DNA of 37,033 bases from Burkholderia singularis (GCF_900176645.1 NZ_FXAN01000079.1:1-37033), one strand, 5' to 3'. Shown: positions 16,911 to 26,141, counted from the stretch's first letter. Notes: a model not told the origin generated them from the letters alone. Program-made: numbers and translations.

Positions 16911-19900
16911 CTACTCAAGCAGATTCTTAATCATCAGCGCCGTCTTCTTTAGCTCTGCCGAATCGAGACCCTTGCCGTCCTCCTCGGTCGACGTGAAGAG
17001 CGTCTTGCCCTCAGCGAAGCCGTTCTTTCCGTACCAAGCTTGCTTCCACTCCCAGCCCCGCTTGTAGTCGGGGCGGCTGAGCATGCCGAGGTGCTCCCAG
17101 ATGAGCAGGTCGCCGTCGGCGGTAACAAACGAGAAGTCGGGGCGAAGGCGGCCCGACACGGTCGTCCCGTCAAGCACTCGCTCGTACTCGTACGGGATAC
17201 CGAGCTGGAACAGCATGTTTGCGATGACCAGCTCCGATTTGCTGCGCACCAAATGGCCTTTCTCGGTCCGGTGGATCAGGTGCTCGGCGAAGGGCACAGT
17301 GTCGTCGGCGGCGCGGATGACGCTATGGAAGATATTCGTGTTGCGGCGCGCGGTTTCCGAGCGCTCCGGGCGCGTGAGGTCGAAGAGCACTGTCGCGTTG
17401 TCGCCCTCGATGAGGAGCACGAGCTGTTCACGCGACCGCGTGAGCGCGGTGTACACCAGCTCGCGCGAGAGCAGCCTACTGTTCTTCGGCATGATGACGA
17501 AGACCTTCTTGAACTCGCTGCCCTGCGACTTATGGACGGTGAGTGCGTAGGCCAGCTCGAGAGGAGCGTAGCCGTTGGAAAACTGGTTGGGCCAGTAGTC
17601 GAAAGTCAGGTTCGGCCGCCCGGCGAACACGCCCTTGAGCATATTCTTTACCTTCGACATCAAGGCGACTTCGCCGTTCGCGATATAGTGCTCCTCACTC
17701 GCGCGCTCGACCCAGTTGTACGCCTTGCGCCGTTGGTTCGTGGTCTGGATGACCTTGTCCTTAGCGACGATAGTCTCGTCGCCAAGGCTCACTCCCCAAA
17801 GCGTCGCTGCCGCCCCCAGCTCCTTCGCGCGGAACTGCCGCTGCACCCAGCGGTTCAGGTCGTGGACGCCGTGCGGTTGCATGCGGACCGGCGACAGGAT
17901 CTGCCAGCGCTCGGAGCCCTCCGGCGCGTCGAACGGGACCCAGCCCTTGTCGTCGAGACCGAGCGCCGTGTCGAATCCGGCGACGTCGCTTGGACCGCTC
18001 AGTCCGAGGTGCCGCTGGAACGCCGCCAGGAGCTGTGCACGCAGCTCGTCGGGCGTCTTCCACAACGCGATCTCGAGGTCGTTAAACTTCTCGCCTAGCT
18101 CAAGGTCGCTGAGCACACGGTCGGCGTCGACGGGCTGCTGCTCGCGCGTGAACCAAGACGCGAGACGGAGCGCGTCCGAGGCAGACGAGGACGCTACTGC
18201 TGCCGCGCGGACCTCGACCGAGAGCCTGGCGAGCGCATTGCCGAGCGGCGTGCCGTTCTCCCCCGTCACCTCCGTGGTTTCAAGGTACGAGACGAGGTCA
18301 GCGAAGGGACGACCCACGCCGATGGGCGGGAGCTGGTTCGGATCGCCGACGAGGATGATGCGCTGGACGTGCGCGAGGTCGAGCGCTTCGAGAACGGCGA
18401 CCAGGTCGTCCATCGTGAGCATTGAACACTCGTCGATGACAACCGTCCGTTCCTTCCGGTACTTGTCCTTGCCGTCGAACTTTGGCCGCTGACGAGAGCC
18501 GTCGTAGCGACCAAGGCGATGAAGGAACTGCGCGACGGTCATCGCCTCCGCGCTAGTCGCCTTGCCGAGACGCACACGCGCTTTTCCGGTCGGCGCGAGC
18601 AGCAGGATTCCGTCCTTCGTGAGCGCGTCGCAGAGCATGAGCGCGCCCATGACGGACGTCTTGCCCGTGCCCGCGCGTCCGACGAGAACGCTGAGACGCC
18701 GTGAGATAAGCCGCTCGAGGGCGACGGCCTGTTCGTCGATCGCCTGCCGGTGGATCTCGTTCTCCTTGTCGAACTTGCCGCCCGCCTCGGAGATAGCGGT
18801 GACGAGCAGCTTCCGCCAGTCGGCCGTGATGGGTACCGCAGCCTTCGCTGCACGCTTGCCAAGCACGGAGCGAAGTCGGTCCTCGCGGCCCTTTAGTTCC
18901 GTGAGCTGGAGCGCCGCCATCGGAGTTCCTTCCGCAGCGGTGATGTCGATGAGCTCGACGACCCCGGCGAGCATCGAGCGGTTCGTGCTTGGCCAGTCCG
19001 AGCCGATGACGCACGGGTGCGCGAGGTCGAGCGATCCCACTCGCTGAAGCGCTTCGGGCACGCTGAGGAGCGCATCGCCGTTCTCGGATGCTTCACGCAG
19101 GATCGCGACCAGGGCAGCGCGCAGGCGGCGCGCGTCGTTCGGCGAGCCCACCTTCGACGGCGCCGGGACCGGGTGCTTCGCGGCGATGGTCGCGTCGGGA
19201 AGCAACCCGCGATCGATAACGCCGGCGGACACCGGCGAGTCGTTCCAGGCGCCGAGATCCAACTCGCTTATGCGGTACGGGTTCGCGAGGATCTCCTCGT
19301 CGGTCACCTTCGCGGCGATGCCTTTCGCGCGTTCCTTCGGGTCGAACCAGCGGAGCGCCTGCTCCGAGGTAAGCGCGAAGCGCGAGAGCAGCTTGAGCAG
19401 GGCGCGACGCTCATCGGCGAGGCCCGTCCATGTCTCGCGGATCGCCTTCACGTCCTCGGTGTATGCGGGCTGCGGAGCCTTTTGTTCACCGCGAAGGATC
19501 GCGTCCACCGTCGGCCACGGGTCGGCTTCGGCCTTCACCGTTCCCGACGACCGCAGCTCCAGCGCCAGTGCCGTCCCTAAGCGCATCCCCAGCGCTTCGA
19601 GCACAGGGCCGAGCCCAGGGAACGGCCCTCGGTCCTGCCATGCTTGGGCGATTTGCTCGTTGAGCCACTCCTCGCGACGCTCCCACGGGCCCTTGGCGAT
19701 GCCATGCATGCGAATCTTCCGCACCGATTCGAGGCAGCGCACCAAGGTCGAGAGAGCGATGTCTGCGGGGGCGAGTTCGGCGGCGTAAGAGAAGACCCGA
19801 ACGTGTGCCGGGTCGGCGGGCACCGCGATCTCGCGAAGGAGCCGTTCGCGCCGCGCGTCTTCGCTGGCATCACCCGTCGGTTCTAAGTAATCGTGGTACG

Positions 19901-20600
19901 GGAGTAGGAATCCGTCCTCGCCATCGGGCCGGATTGTGTGGCGAATGAGCAGGTCCCACATCAAGTGCGTGGGCTTCTTCTTCGAGACTTCGTAGGCCTT
20001 CGGCTGGGCGACATTGGCGATCCTTCCGACGCCTATTACCAGCCGCGAGAAGGTGTCCCCGAGCGGCTGCCCTTCCTTGCAGTAGAAGAAGATCAGCGAG
20101 CGCTCCGCCGTGAGGCGGCTCGTGAACAGTTTGAGGATTGCCTCCTGGCGCTCGCGCCCGAAGACCCACGGGCTATTGAACGGAGCTTCCTCGTCGAGGG
20201 GAAGCGGCGTGGGCAGTCGAGCGTCGATCGCCTCCTGTTCGCTCTTGAGCATCCATGCGAACGGAACGACGAACGTAGCGTACGGCGGGATCTTCACCAA
20301 CGTCGGCTTCAGGTGCCCGTGCGTCTCCTCGGCCTTCTTGATGCCCGCGTACGGGTGAACGAAGCGCCGAGCCCATTCCTCGTCGTTCATGAACGCGCCC
20401 GACTCCGCTTGGCAGGCAGGCAGCACGTCTGGCTCAAGCGTGCTCCATCGCTTGCCGGCTATCATATCTTCGCGCGCGTCGTCGCGCTCCTCGCGGATGC
20501 GGTCGAGTGCGGCGCAGAACGAGTTGCACGATGGATGGCGGCAGACAGATCCGTTCCAGCGGGAGTCGTGCCAGGCTACGCGTGCGGTCAGGTGGAACAT
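16911..20600 (-). CDS. RecD-like helicase with C-terminal PD-(D/E)XK-like nuclease
   Basis: The 1229-aa protein has a superfamily 1 helicase core: Walker A VGRAGTGKTSVM near 640-651, Walker B VVIDECSML near 718, GDPNQLPPIG shortly after, and the UvrD-type end LTVHKSQGSEF with YTALTRSREQ. This is RecD2-like. About 60 residues on, SKSELVIANMLF, RPDFSF and IWEHLGM match a PD-(D/E)XK nuclease (E, D, E with H in place of the usual lysine). An N-terminal domain of about 600 residues contains VAWHDSRWNGSVC with nearby cysteines and has no function I can name. ATG 20600 is preferred; TTG 20615 adds five residues. It stands alone on the minus strand between non-coding regions and may be a single-gene defence nuclease or a repair helicase. 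Confidence 0.85.
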   Translation of the reverse strand: MFHLTARVAWHDSRWNGSVCRHPSCNSFCAALDRIREERDDAREDMIAGKRWSTLEPDVLPACQAESGAFMNDEEWARRFVHPYAGIKKAEETHGHLKPTLVKIPPYATFVVPFAWMLKSEQEAIDARLPTPLPLDEEAPFNSPWVFGRERQEAILKLFTSRLTAERSLIFFYCKEGQPLGDTFSRLVIGVGRIANVAQPKAYEVSKKKPTHLMWDLLIRHTIRPDGEDGFLLPYHDYLEPTGDASEDARRERLLREIAVPADPAHVRVFSYAAELAPADIALSTLVRCLESVRKIRMHGIAKGPWERREEWLNEQIAQAWQDRGPFPGLGPVLEALGMRLGTALALELRSSGTVKAEADPWPTVDAILRGEQKAPQPAYTEDVKAIRETWTGLADERRALLKLLSRFALTSEQALRWFDPKERAKGIAAKVTDEEILANPYRISELDLGAWNDSPVSAGVIDRGLLPDATIAAKHPVPAPSKVGSPNDARRLRAALVAILREASENGDALLSVPEALQRVGSLDLAHPCVIGSDWPSTNRSMLAGVVELIDITAAEGTPMAALQLTELKGREDRLRSVLGKRAAKAAVPITADWRKLLVTAISEAGGKFDKENEIHRQAIDEQAVALERLISRRLSVLVGRAGTGKTSVMGALMLCDALTKDGILLLAPTGKARVRLGKATSAEAMTVAQFLHRLGRYDGSRQRPKFDGKDKYRKERTVVIDECSMLTMDDLVAVLEALDLAHVQRIILVGDPNQLPPIGVGRPFADLVSYLETTEVTGENGTPLGNALARLSVEVRAAAVASSSASDALRLASWFTREQQPVDADRVLSDLELGEKFNDLEIALWKTPDELRAQLLAAFQRHLGLSGPSDVAGFDTALGLDDKGWVPFDAPEGSERWQILSPVRMQPHGVHDLNRWVQRQFRAKELGAAATLWGVSLGDETIVAKDKVIQTTNQRRKAYNWVERASEEHYIANGEVALMSKVKNMLKGVFAGRPNLTFDYWPNQFSNGYAPLELAYALTVHKSQGSEFKKVFVIMPKNSRLLSRELVYTALTRSREQLVLLIEGDNATVLFDLTRPERSETARRNTNIFHSVIRAADDTVPFAEHLIHRTEKGHLVRSKSELVIANMLFQLGIPYEYERVLDGTTVSGRLRPDFSFVTADGDLLIWEHLGMLSRPDYKRGWEWKQAWYGKNGFAEGKTLFTSTEEDGKGLDSAELKKTALMIKNLLE

Positions 20601-20894
20601 TACATTTGCTCTCAATGCGTCTAGCTATCTATTTGGACGGCAAATCGCGATTATTACCCGACTAATTTGGACAAAAATCCGCAGGCCATAGCGCAGTATA
20701 AGCATACCCAAGAGGGCTCTGAATGGCAGCTTTGTGCCTAGGTTCTTGACCGTCTGCTGGTGGCCGACAAGCGACAATGATCAGTGCAAGATCAACTCTC
20801 AGGATTGGTCCAACAACTCGATCCCACAATCAGCGCATTCGTCGATGCGCGCGATGCGGAAAAACCATCACGACAGCCCCGCAAATCCTGACCG
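20601..20894. promoter_or_regulatory. Upstream region of the helicase-nuclease gene with a direct repeat
   Basis: Two direct repeats ATTTGGAC followed by AAATC or AAAATC lie at 20631-20647 and 20665-20681, 34 bases apart, just upstream of the minus-strand helicase gene. They are candidate regulator sites. The rest of the stretch is non-coding apart from a 35-codon frame ending at 20891 that I do not accept as a gene. Confidence 0.35.
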
Positions 20895-21224
20895 TCACCG
20901 CAACCGCTGACGCTTGATCTCCGGTGGCGTCGCCGCGTTCGCGCGGCGCTCGCCCGTCGGTTTCAGCGACACGCCGTTCAGCGGCGCGAACAGTTCCGCA
21001 AGGGTTACGTTCAGCGAATAGCAGATGTTCGCCAGTGTTTCGATGGACGGGTTCGCGATCCCACGTTCGATCGCCGAGATGTAGGTGCGATCGACGAGCG
21101 CTTCGAAGGCAAGCGTTTCCTGGGATTTCTCAGCCGCATGGCGGCATTCCTTGATTCGCTTGCCGAGCGCAATCGAGATCGGAGCCGGACGCCCGGTGGG
21201 CGGTGTTGAGCGCTTCACAGTCAT
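20895..21224 (-). CDS. XRE-family transcriptional regulator
   Basis: The 109-aa protein has a helix-turn-helix of the XRE/Cro type from about residue 20 to 75: LGKRIKECRHAAEKSQETLA, then VDRTYISAIERGIANPSIETL and the helix LANICYSLNVTLAELF. The C-terminus is basic (PPEIKRQRLR). It lies divergently from the acyltransferase gene across a 200-base region that has GTAG/CTAC-type inverted repeats. Such proteins control restriction, toxin and island genes; its target here is not shown. The ribosome site is weak. Confidence 0.85.
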   Translation of the reverse strand: MTVKRSTPPTGRPAPISIALGKRIKECRHAAEKSQETLAFEALVDRTYISAIERGIANPSIETLANICYSLNVTLAELFAPLNGVSLKPTGERRANAATPPEIKRQRLR

Positions 21225-21261
21225 GGCGTGCAGGATGCCCCGCCGTCGACTGATTCACGAC

Positions 21262-21393
21262 GTAGTATACACATCTTTACTCGTCGTGTTTATTCTACAA
21301 TCCGTTAGCTATTGATCCGAGGGATGCCGGATTGTCCTCTGCCGCTCGCGGCCGAGCGAGCCATTGCGCCCCGATTTGTTGAGTAAACACTAC
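21262..21393. promoter_or_regulatory. Possible operators between the XRE and acyltransferase genes
   Basis: GTAGTATACAC (21262-21272) and GTTTATTCTAC (21288-21298) are inverted relatives, and GTAAACACTAC (21383-21393) is a third related copy. They share GTAG and a terminal AC on one strand. The position between divergent genes, one encoding a DNA-binding repressor-type protein, fits an operator set. Similarity is partial. Confidence 0.3.
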
Positions 21394-21424
21394 AAACCAA
21401 ACGCAGCAGTAGACAAGAACAACC

Positions 21425-23434
21425 ATGACCAAAACTCTTTCCGCCTCGGCCACGGCGGCGGCCGGCACGCTCGTCTACCGGCCCGACATCGACGGTCTGC
21501 GCGCCGCCGCCGTGCTCGCCGTCGTGCTCTTCCACGCGTTTCCCTCCGCGCTGCCCGGTGGCTTCGTCGGTGTCGATGTGTTCTTCGTCATCTCCGGCTA
21601 CTTGATCACCGGCATCCTGATCGCCGATCTGGGGACCGACCAATTCTCGCTCCGCCGTTTCTACGCACGGCGGATTCGCCGGCTCTTCCCGGCATTGGTC
21701 ATCGTGCTTCTCACCACCTACGCGATGGGCTGGTTCAGCCTGTACGGCGACGAGTATCGTGAACTCGGCAAGCACATCGTCGCCAGCGCTGGGTTCGTGT
21801 CGAACTGGGTATCGTGGACCGAAGCCGGGTATTTCGACCAGGCGGCGCAAGCCAAGCCGCTGCTGCACCTGTGGTCGCTCGGGGTCGAGGAACAGTTCTA
21901 TATCGTCTGGCCCCTCGTGCTATGGGCTGCGCACAAGGCCAGGCGCGTCGGGTGGGTATGCGGCGTCATCGGCCTCGCCTCGTTCGCCGCCAACGTCGCG
22001 CTCGTCGGTCACCATCCGTCCGCCGCCTTCTACTGGCCGGTCACGCGCATGTGGGAGTTGCTGGCCGGCGCGGCACTGGCGATCGCGGTCGTCCGATTCC
22101 GGTCCGTCGATGGCCCGTGGGCCAATGCGCTGTCGATCGGCGGCGGCCTGCTGTGCGCCGCATCGTTCACGCTGCTGAACGCGCGCGTCGCGTTTCCCGG
22201 CGCGTGGGCAGTGCTGCCAGTCATCGGTGCGGTCGCGCTCATTGCGGTCGGCCGGGAGGGCTGGATCAACCGGCGCGTACTCGCGCAGCCCGTAGCGGTC
22301 TGGTTCGGCAAGATCAGCTATGCGCTGTATCTCTGGCATTGGCCGCTGCTGTCGTTCGCCTTCGTCATCGCTGGTCGGGTGCCATCGCCGGCGGTGCGCA
22401 CCGGGTTGGTCGTGATCGCCGTCGCGTTCGCGTGGCTGACAACCGTGATCATCGAACGGCCGGTCCGCTTCGGGGCGGCGAAACGCTGGAAAATCGTCGC
22501 GCCGTGTCTGCTGATGATCGGCGTTGTCTATCTCGGCGGGATGACGTACGTGCGCGGCGGACTCGGGTTCCGCAAGGGCTACAGCCCGGATGCCGATGTG
22601 ACGACGGCCAAGCTCGGCGCGGGTCATGAATTCGTCAACCCCATGTGCGGCGTGTCGCCGGACGAGCAACAGCTGTTTCCGTTCTGCGCGACCGACAAGC
22701 GTGCGCGCTCGCATTTCGCGGTGTGGGGCGACAGCAAGGCTGACGCGCTGTACTGGGGGCTGGTTCGCGAATCGGCGCCCGGCGAAGGCTGGACGCTGAT
22801 TGCGCGCCCGAGCTGCGCGCCGATGGCGGGCGTCTGGCGCACGTCGTCGAACGCGGGCGACGACCCGGCACTGTGTCGCGACGCCAACATCACGGCGCTG
22901 CGCGTGCTGCTGGACACGCCCGAGCTCAAGACCGTCGTGCTCGTCATGACCGATCGCGACGTAATCGGACAAACCTTCGCCGATCGCGACCAGACCACAC
23001 CCCGTGAATCTGCCGCGCTCGACGGGCTTGATCAGGCCGTGACGGCGCTCGAGCGGGCCCGGCGGCGCGTCGCGCTGGTGCTCGACAACCCGCGCCTGCG
23101 CGATCCGCGACAGTGCATGGATCGACGCCCACTCGCGTGGCCGTTCGTGCGGCATGCGCTCGGTGTCACCGATATGAGTGCGGCGCAGCGTTGCGCAATC
23201 AGCTATCGCGATCACGTTACCCGCATGGCGCCGTTCACGGCACTCGTTGACGCGCTGAAGCGTCGCCATCCCGCGCTACTGGTCTACGACCCGGCAAACG
23301 CGCTATGCGACAGCAGCCGCAACGTGTGTCCGATGACGCGGGATCGCCACTATCTCTACAGCTACGGCGATCACCTGTCCGACTACGGGAACGGGCTCGT
23401 CGCCCGGCAGTTCCTGCCCCTGCTGCGTCAGTGA
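21425..23434 (+). CDS. OafA/PatA-type acyltransferase with SGNH domain
   Basis: The 669-aa membrane protein begins with RPDIDGLRAAAVLAVVLFH and GGFVGVDVFFVISGYLIT, the classic acyltransferase-3 signature. Around ten membrane segments follow up to about residue 385. A C-terminal SGNH-like domain has the block I motif WGDSKAD near 434 and the C-terminal DHLSDYGN near 648. Such enzymes transfer acetyl groups across the inner membrane to cell-surface glycans such as O-antigen. On an island this is a plausible phage-receptor or antigen-modifying cargo gene. Two-hairpin RNA element copy A follows its stop by about 35 bases. Confidence 0.9.
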   Translation: MTKTLSASATAAAGTLVYRPDIDGLRAAAVLAVVLFHAFPSALPGGFVGVDVFFVISGYLITGILIADLGTDQFSLRRFYARRIRRLFPALVIVLLTTYAMGWFSLYGDEYRELGKHIVASAGFVSNWVSWTEAGYFDQAAQAKPLLHLWSLGVEEQFYIVWPLVLWAAHKARRVGWVCGVIGLASFAANVALVGHHPSAAFYWPVTRMWELLAGAALAIAVVRFRSVDGPWANALSIGGGLLCAASFTLLNARVAFPGAWAVLPVIGAVALIAVGREGWINRRVLAQPVAVWFGKISYALYLWHWPLLSFAFVIAGRVPSPAVRTGLVVIAVAFAWLTTVIIERPVRFGAAKRWKIVAPCLLMIGVVYLGGMTYVRGGLGFRKGYSPDADVTTAKLGAGHEFVNPMCGVSPDEQQLFPFCATDKRARSHFAVWGDSKADALYWGLVRESAPGEGWTLIARPSCAPMAGVWRTSSNAGDDPALCRDANITALRVLLDTPELKTVVLVMTDRDVIGQTFADRDQTTPRESAALDGLDQAVTALERARRRVALVLDNPRLRDPRQCMDRRPLAWPFVRHALGVTDMSAAQRCAISYRDHVTRMAPFTALVDALKRRHPALLVYDPANALCDSSRNVCPMTRDRHYLYSYGDHLSDYGNGLVARQFLPLLRQ

Positions 23435-23470
23435 GTGCGCATGCAGTTTCACGCTCGTCCAGTTCGTTGC

Positions 23471-23543
23471 CTGGGTTCTGGCACACATCAGCCTCGGATT
23501 GCCAGAACCATTTCGTCGGCCGGTTCGCCGGTCGGCGCTTTTT
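23471..23543 (+). promoter_or_regulatory. Two-hairpin RNA element, copy A (ends in a terminator)
   Basis: Hairpin 1: GGTTCTGGCA (23474-23483) pairs with TGCCAGAACC (23500-23509), enclosing a 16-base loop with CCTCGGAT. Hairpin 2: ten pairs (23514-23523 with 23528-23537) close a TTCG tetraloop and lead into CTTTTTA. Copy B at 25411 keeps both stems through pairing-preserving changes. Hairpin 2 is a rho-independent terminator for the acyltransferase gene. The role of hairpin 1 is not known. A further hairpin, GGGCCGGC-TACG-GCCGGCCC, follows at 23551-23570. Confidence 0.7.
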
Positions 23544-23626
23544 ATTCGGTGGGCCGGCTACGGCCGGCCCCCTTTCTGTTCTTTACTTCCGGCCCGCAAC
23601 GGGTCCTTTTAAGCAAGGTGCCAACA

Positions 23627-25384
23627 ATGAAAGTCAAAGACCATACGGGGTTCGCCAAGCACATTCTCGGCGTATCAATCGCGGCATCGCTCGCTGCGTG
23701 CGGCGGTGGTGGTGATTCCGGTCAGCCGTCAGCAGGCGGCGGCACCACGCCAACGACGCCCACGCCCACCATCACGGGCAAAGCCATCGACGGCTATCTG
23801 GTCGGTGCAACCGCCTGTCTAGACCTGAACAACAATGGCACTTGTGATCCGGGGGAGCCGAGCGCCGTCACTGACCCAACCGGCCAGTTCTCGATTCCGT
23901 ACAACGGCGATGCGACGAGCAAGACTTTGCTGGTTCAAGTTTCACCGTCCACAAAAGACCTCTCCCGCCCGGCCGGCTTCCAGTTCCCGGCCACCTTTAC
24001 GCTGTCGCAGACGGTTCAACCGACGTCATCACAGATCGTCAGTCCGCTCACGACTCTCGTTTCCGCCCAAATGCAGACCGGCTTGAGTAGCGCGCAGGCG
24101 GTTGCCGCCGTCCAGGGGTTGCTCGGCGGTCAGATCGATCCCAACGCGGACTATCTCGCCAACAAGGACGCGGCAACACAATCACTCGCGACCCAAATCG
24201 TCGATAAGCTCGGCACATTCGCGACGAATGGCGCCGTCGACATCGCGACCGTGCGCAATGTCTTGAATGCGATGATCGCGAAGGGAAGCGTGGCATCGGT
24301 CACGAAGGACGATCTCGCCGCCCAGGCTCGCAACCCGGTTTATCAGGTTGCGGATGCATCACTGGTACTTTCCACGCCGACCTACAGCTTCGTGGACTAC
24401 CTGATTTCGTTCTTCGGCGGCTACAACCCGACACCGGGCTCGACGAATCAGGCTTTGGTTCGCGATGTACGCCAGATAGTCAACGGCGCACTGCAAGTCG
24501 ATCAACAGGAAAATCTGCCGGTCGACAGCAACACGTGGACCAGTGTCGGTCTCGGTGCCTACAACGGCGGCAAATATGACGGGCTGGCTGGCGAGTACGT
24601 GCTGAAGGCAGATGGAACTTGGTCGGATCTCATTTTGGAGACTCAGCGACTTGCCCCGCAGCCGCTTTCGCGTGTCGGCACCACGCTCTCCGGCGCCGAC
24701 CCGGCGTCGGGTATCGGGTTCACGTATGAATCGCGGTCGACTGATCTGTCCGGTAAGCCGCTGTCGCTCGCCGCACCGGTTGTGCCGGGTTTCATCGACT
24801 TCGTGCACGCATCGCAACTGACTGGTACGGCGTTCCCGAGCGGCACGACCGCGTACCTCGGCATTCGGACCTATTCGGCTGATCGCGTTGTACTCCCCGT
24901 GTCCGTCCCGATGTGCGACAACGCCGTTGTACAGAGCGGTGTGGTCTGCGGCGGGGCTCCAGCCTTCATGGACGGCAGTACGATCGTCATGACCGCCGGC
25001 AATTCGAACACGACCTACACCTCGATTCAGCAAGCGATCGGCGTGGAGCTTGCCGCGCTGAATGTCGGATTGGGCTCCATCCAGTTGTCGGCGGATCATC
25101 ATGCAACGGTCGATGGCAAGCAGGGCACCTGGTCGGTCTACGCCAACAATCCCAACGTGCTGATCTTCGACTTCACGCAGGCCGACCTCTCGGCACTGGC
25201 AGCGAACAACGGTCGGATGAAGCCGCTCGTTCGAGGGGCCAAGCTGATCCTCGCGCTGCGCGCCGGTCGTTTGCAGGTGGGATGGCTGTACCCGTCGACA
25301 TACACCGAGACATCGCTTCAGTTTGCGAGCGGCCTGCCCGCTTCGCTCATGACAGCGCTCAATGCAGCAATCGCCGCTCGATAA
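23627..25384 (+). CDS. Large surface lipoprotein
   Basis: The 585-aa protein has a lipoprotein signal peptide ending in the lipobox LAAC at residues 22-25, followed by a glycine-rich tether. A motif DLNNNGTCDPGEP near residues 65-80 resembles a calcium-binding loop in carboxypeptidase-regulatory-like or SdrB-like beta domains. A helical middle (about 130-270) and a C-terminal beta-rich part follow. ATG 23627 has AAGG upstream and starts the signal peptide; the open frame before it runs back through the RNA element and is not coding. Family and ligand not recognised. It is placed on the outer membrane or periplasmic face by inference. Confidence 0.75.
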   Translation: MKVKDHTGFAKHILGVSIAASLAACGGGGDSGQPSAGGGTTPTTPTPTITGKAIDGYLVGATACLDLNNNGTCDPGEPSAVTDPTGQFSIPYNGDATSKTLLVQVSPSTKDLSRPAGFQFPATFTLSQTVQPTSSQIVSPLTTLVSAQMQTGLSSAQAVAAVQGLLGGQIDPNADYLANKDAATQSLATQIVDKLGTFATNGAVDIATVRNVLNAMIAKGSVASVTKDDLAAQARNPVYQVADASLVLSTPTYSFVDYLISFFGGYNPTPGSTNQALVRDVRQIVNGALQVDQQENLPVDSNTWTSVGLGAYNGGKYDGLAGEYVLKADGTWSDLILETQRLAPQPLSRVGTTLSGADPASGIGFTYESRSTDLSGKPLSLAAPVVPGFIDFVHASQLTGTAFPSGTTAYLGIRTYSADRVVLPVSVPMCDNAVVQSGVVCGGAPAFMDGSTIVMTAGNSNTTYTSIQQAIGVELAALNVGLGSIQLSADHHATVDGKQGTWSVYANNPNVLIFDFTQADLSALAANNGRMKPLVRGAKLILALRAGRLQVGWLYPSTYTETSLQFASGLPASLMTALNAAIAAR

Positions 25385-25410
25385 CCGATTTCAGCGTCTC
25401 ACAACTTTGG

Positions 25411-25483
25411 CCTGGGTTCTGGCACTTACCCCCTCGGATCGCCGGGACCGTCTTTGCCGATCGGTTCGCCGGTCGGCTTTTTT
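25411..25483 (+). promoter_or_regulatory. Two-hairpin RNA element, copy B (ends in a terminator)
   Basis: Hairpin 1: GGTTCTGGC (25415-25423) pairs with GCCGGGACC (25441-25449), two of the pairs being G-U. Hairpin 2: nine pairs (25456-25464 with 25469-25477) close a TTCG loop and are followed by six T residues (25478-25483). Compared with copy A, all differences in the stem of hairpin 2 keep pairing (C-G to U-G, G-U to A-U, U-G to C-G). It lies 27 bases after the lipoprotein stop. Confidence 0.7.
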
Positions 25484-25583
25484 ATTCCGCTCGCCGCGTT
25501 AGCGAACAACTCACCTCGTTCCGTTCGACGACGCGGCCGGCATCTGCCGCTTCGTTCTCTTTCCCCTACAAGGAGTATCGCCC

Positions 25584-26141
25584 GTGAATACCTGGCACTA
25601 TGAAAAAGACGGTCGGCGTCTCGGTCCTGTCTCCGACGATGAGATCCGTCGCCTCATCCAAGAGCGCGTCATCACCCTCAGCACGCTCGTCTGGAAACAA
25701 GGTTTCGTCGACTGGCACACGTTGGCAGATACGGACCTTGCCGCCCACCTCGAAACTTCCTCCATGCCCCCGGTGTTGCCGACCGCGAAAATCAGCAACG
25801 CCATCGTCTGGATTCTGGCACTCGCGCCCATCATCGGCCTCATGCTGCAAGCCATGCTCGGCGGCGCACTCGCACCAACCGAGGATATGGCCGGGCTTGC
25901 CGGCGAGCTCGCCGTCAAATCCGGTCAGTACTGGTGGATAACGCTGCTGCTGAACGTCGGCTTGAGCTGGTTTGACGAACGGCGACTGAAGCGGGCAGGT
26001 GTCGATACGTCCCAGTTCAGCAAGCTCGTGTTCGTCGTGCCGGTCTACCTCTGGAAGCGAGCCAAATCGCTGCATCAATCACCGGCCTATTTCTGGACAT
26101 GGGTCGTGCTCTTCGTGATCTCTCTGCTCGAAGCGGCCTGA
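25584..26141 (+). CDS. GYF_2 (DUF4339) domain membrane protein
   Basis: The 185-aa protein starts with a GYF_2/DUF4339 domain: WHYEKDGRRLGPVSDDEIRR and TLVWKQGFVDWHTL (residues 3-45), a module thought to bind proline-rich peptides. Three hydrophobic segments follow (about 72-95, 115-130, 165-182), so it is an inner-membrane protein. It uses a GTG start at 25584, supported by AAGGAG 8 bases upstream. It sits just after RNA element copy B and may be part of a cell-envelope cargo group with the lipoprotein and the secreted protein at 26261. Confidence 0.8.
   Translation: MNTWHYEKDGRRLGPVSDDEIRRLIQERVITLSTLVWKQGFVDWHTLADTDLAAHLETSSMPPVLPTAKISNAIVWILALAPIIGLMLQAMLGGALAPTEDMAGLAGELAVKSGQYWWITLLLNVGLSWFDERRLKRAGVDTSQFSKLVFVVPVYLWKRAKSLHQSPAYFWTWVVLFVISLLEAA

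Noticed and set aside
20784..20891. 35-codon frame ending in a plausible protein C-terminus
   Set aside because: Starts after an in-frame stop, has no ribosome site, and is too short to assign; may be a gene remnant but cannot be supported.
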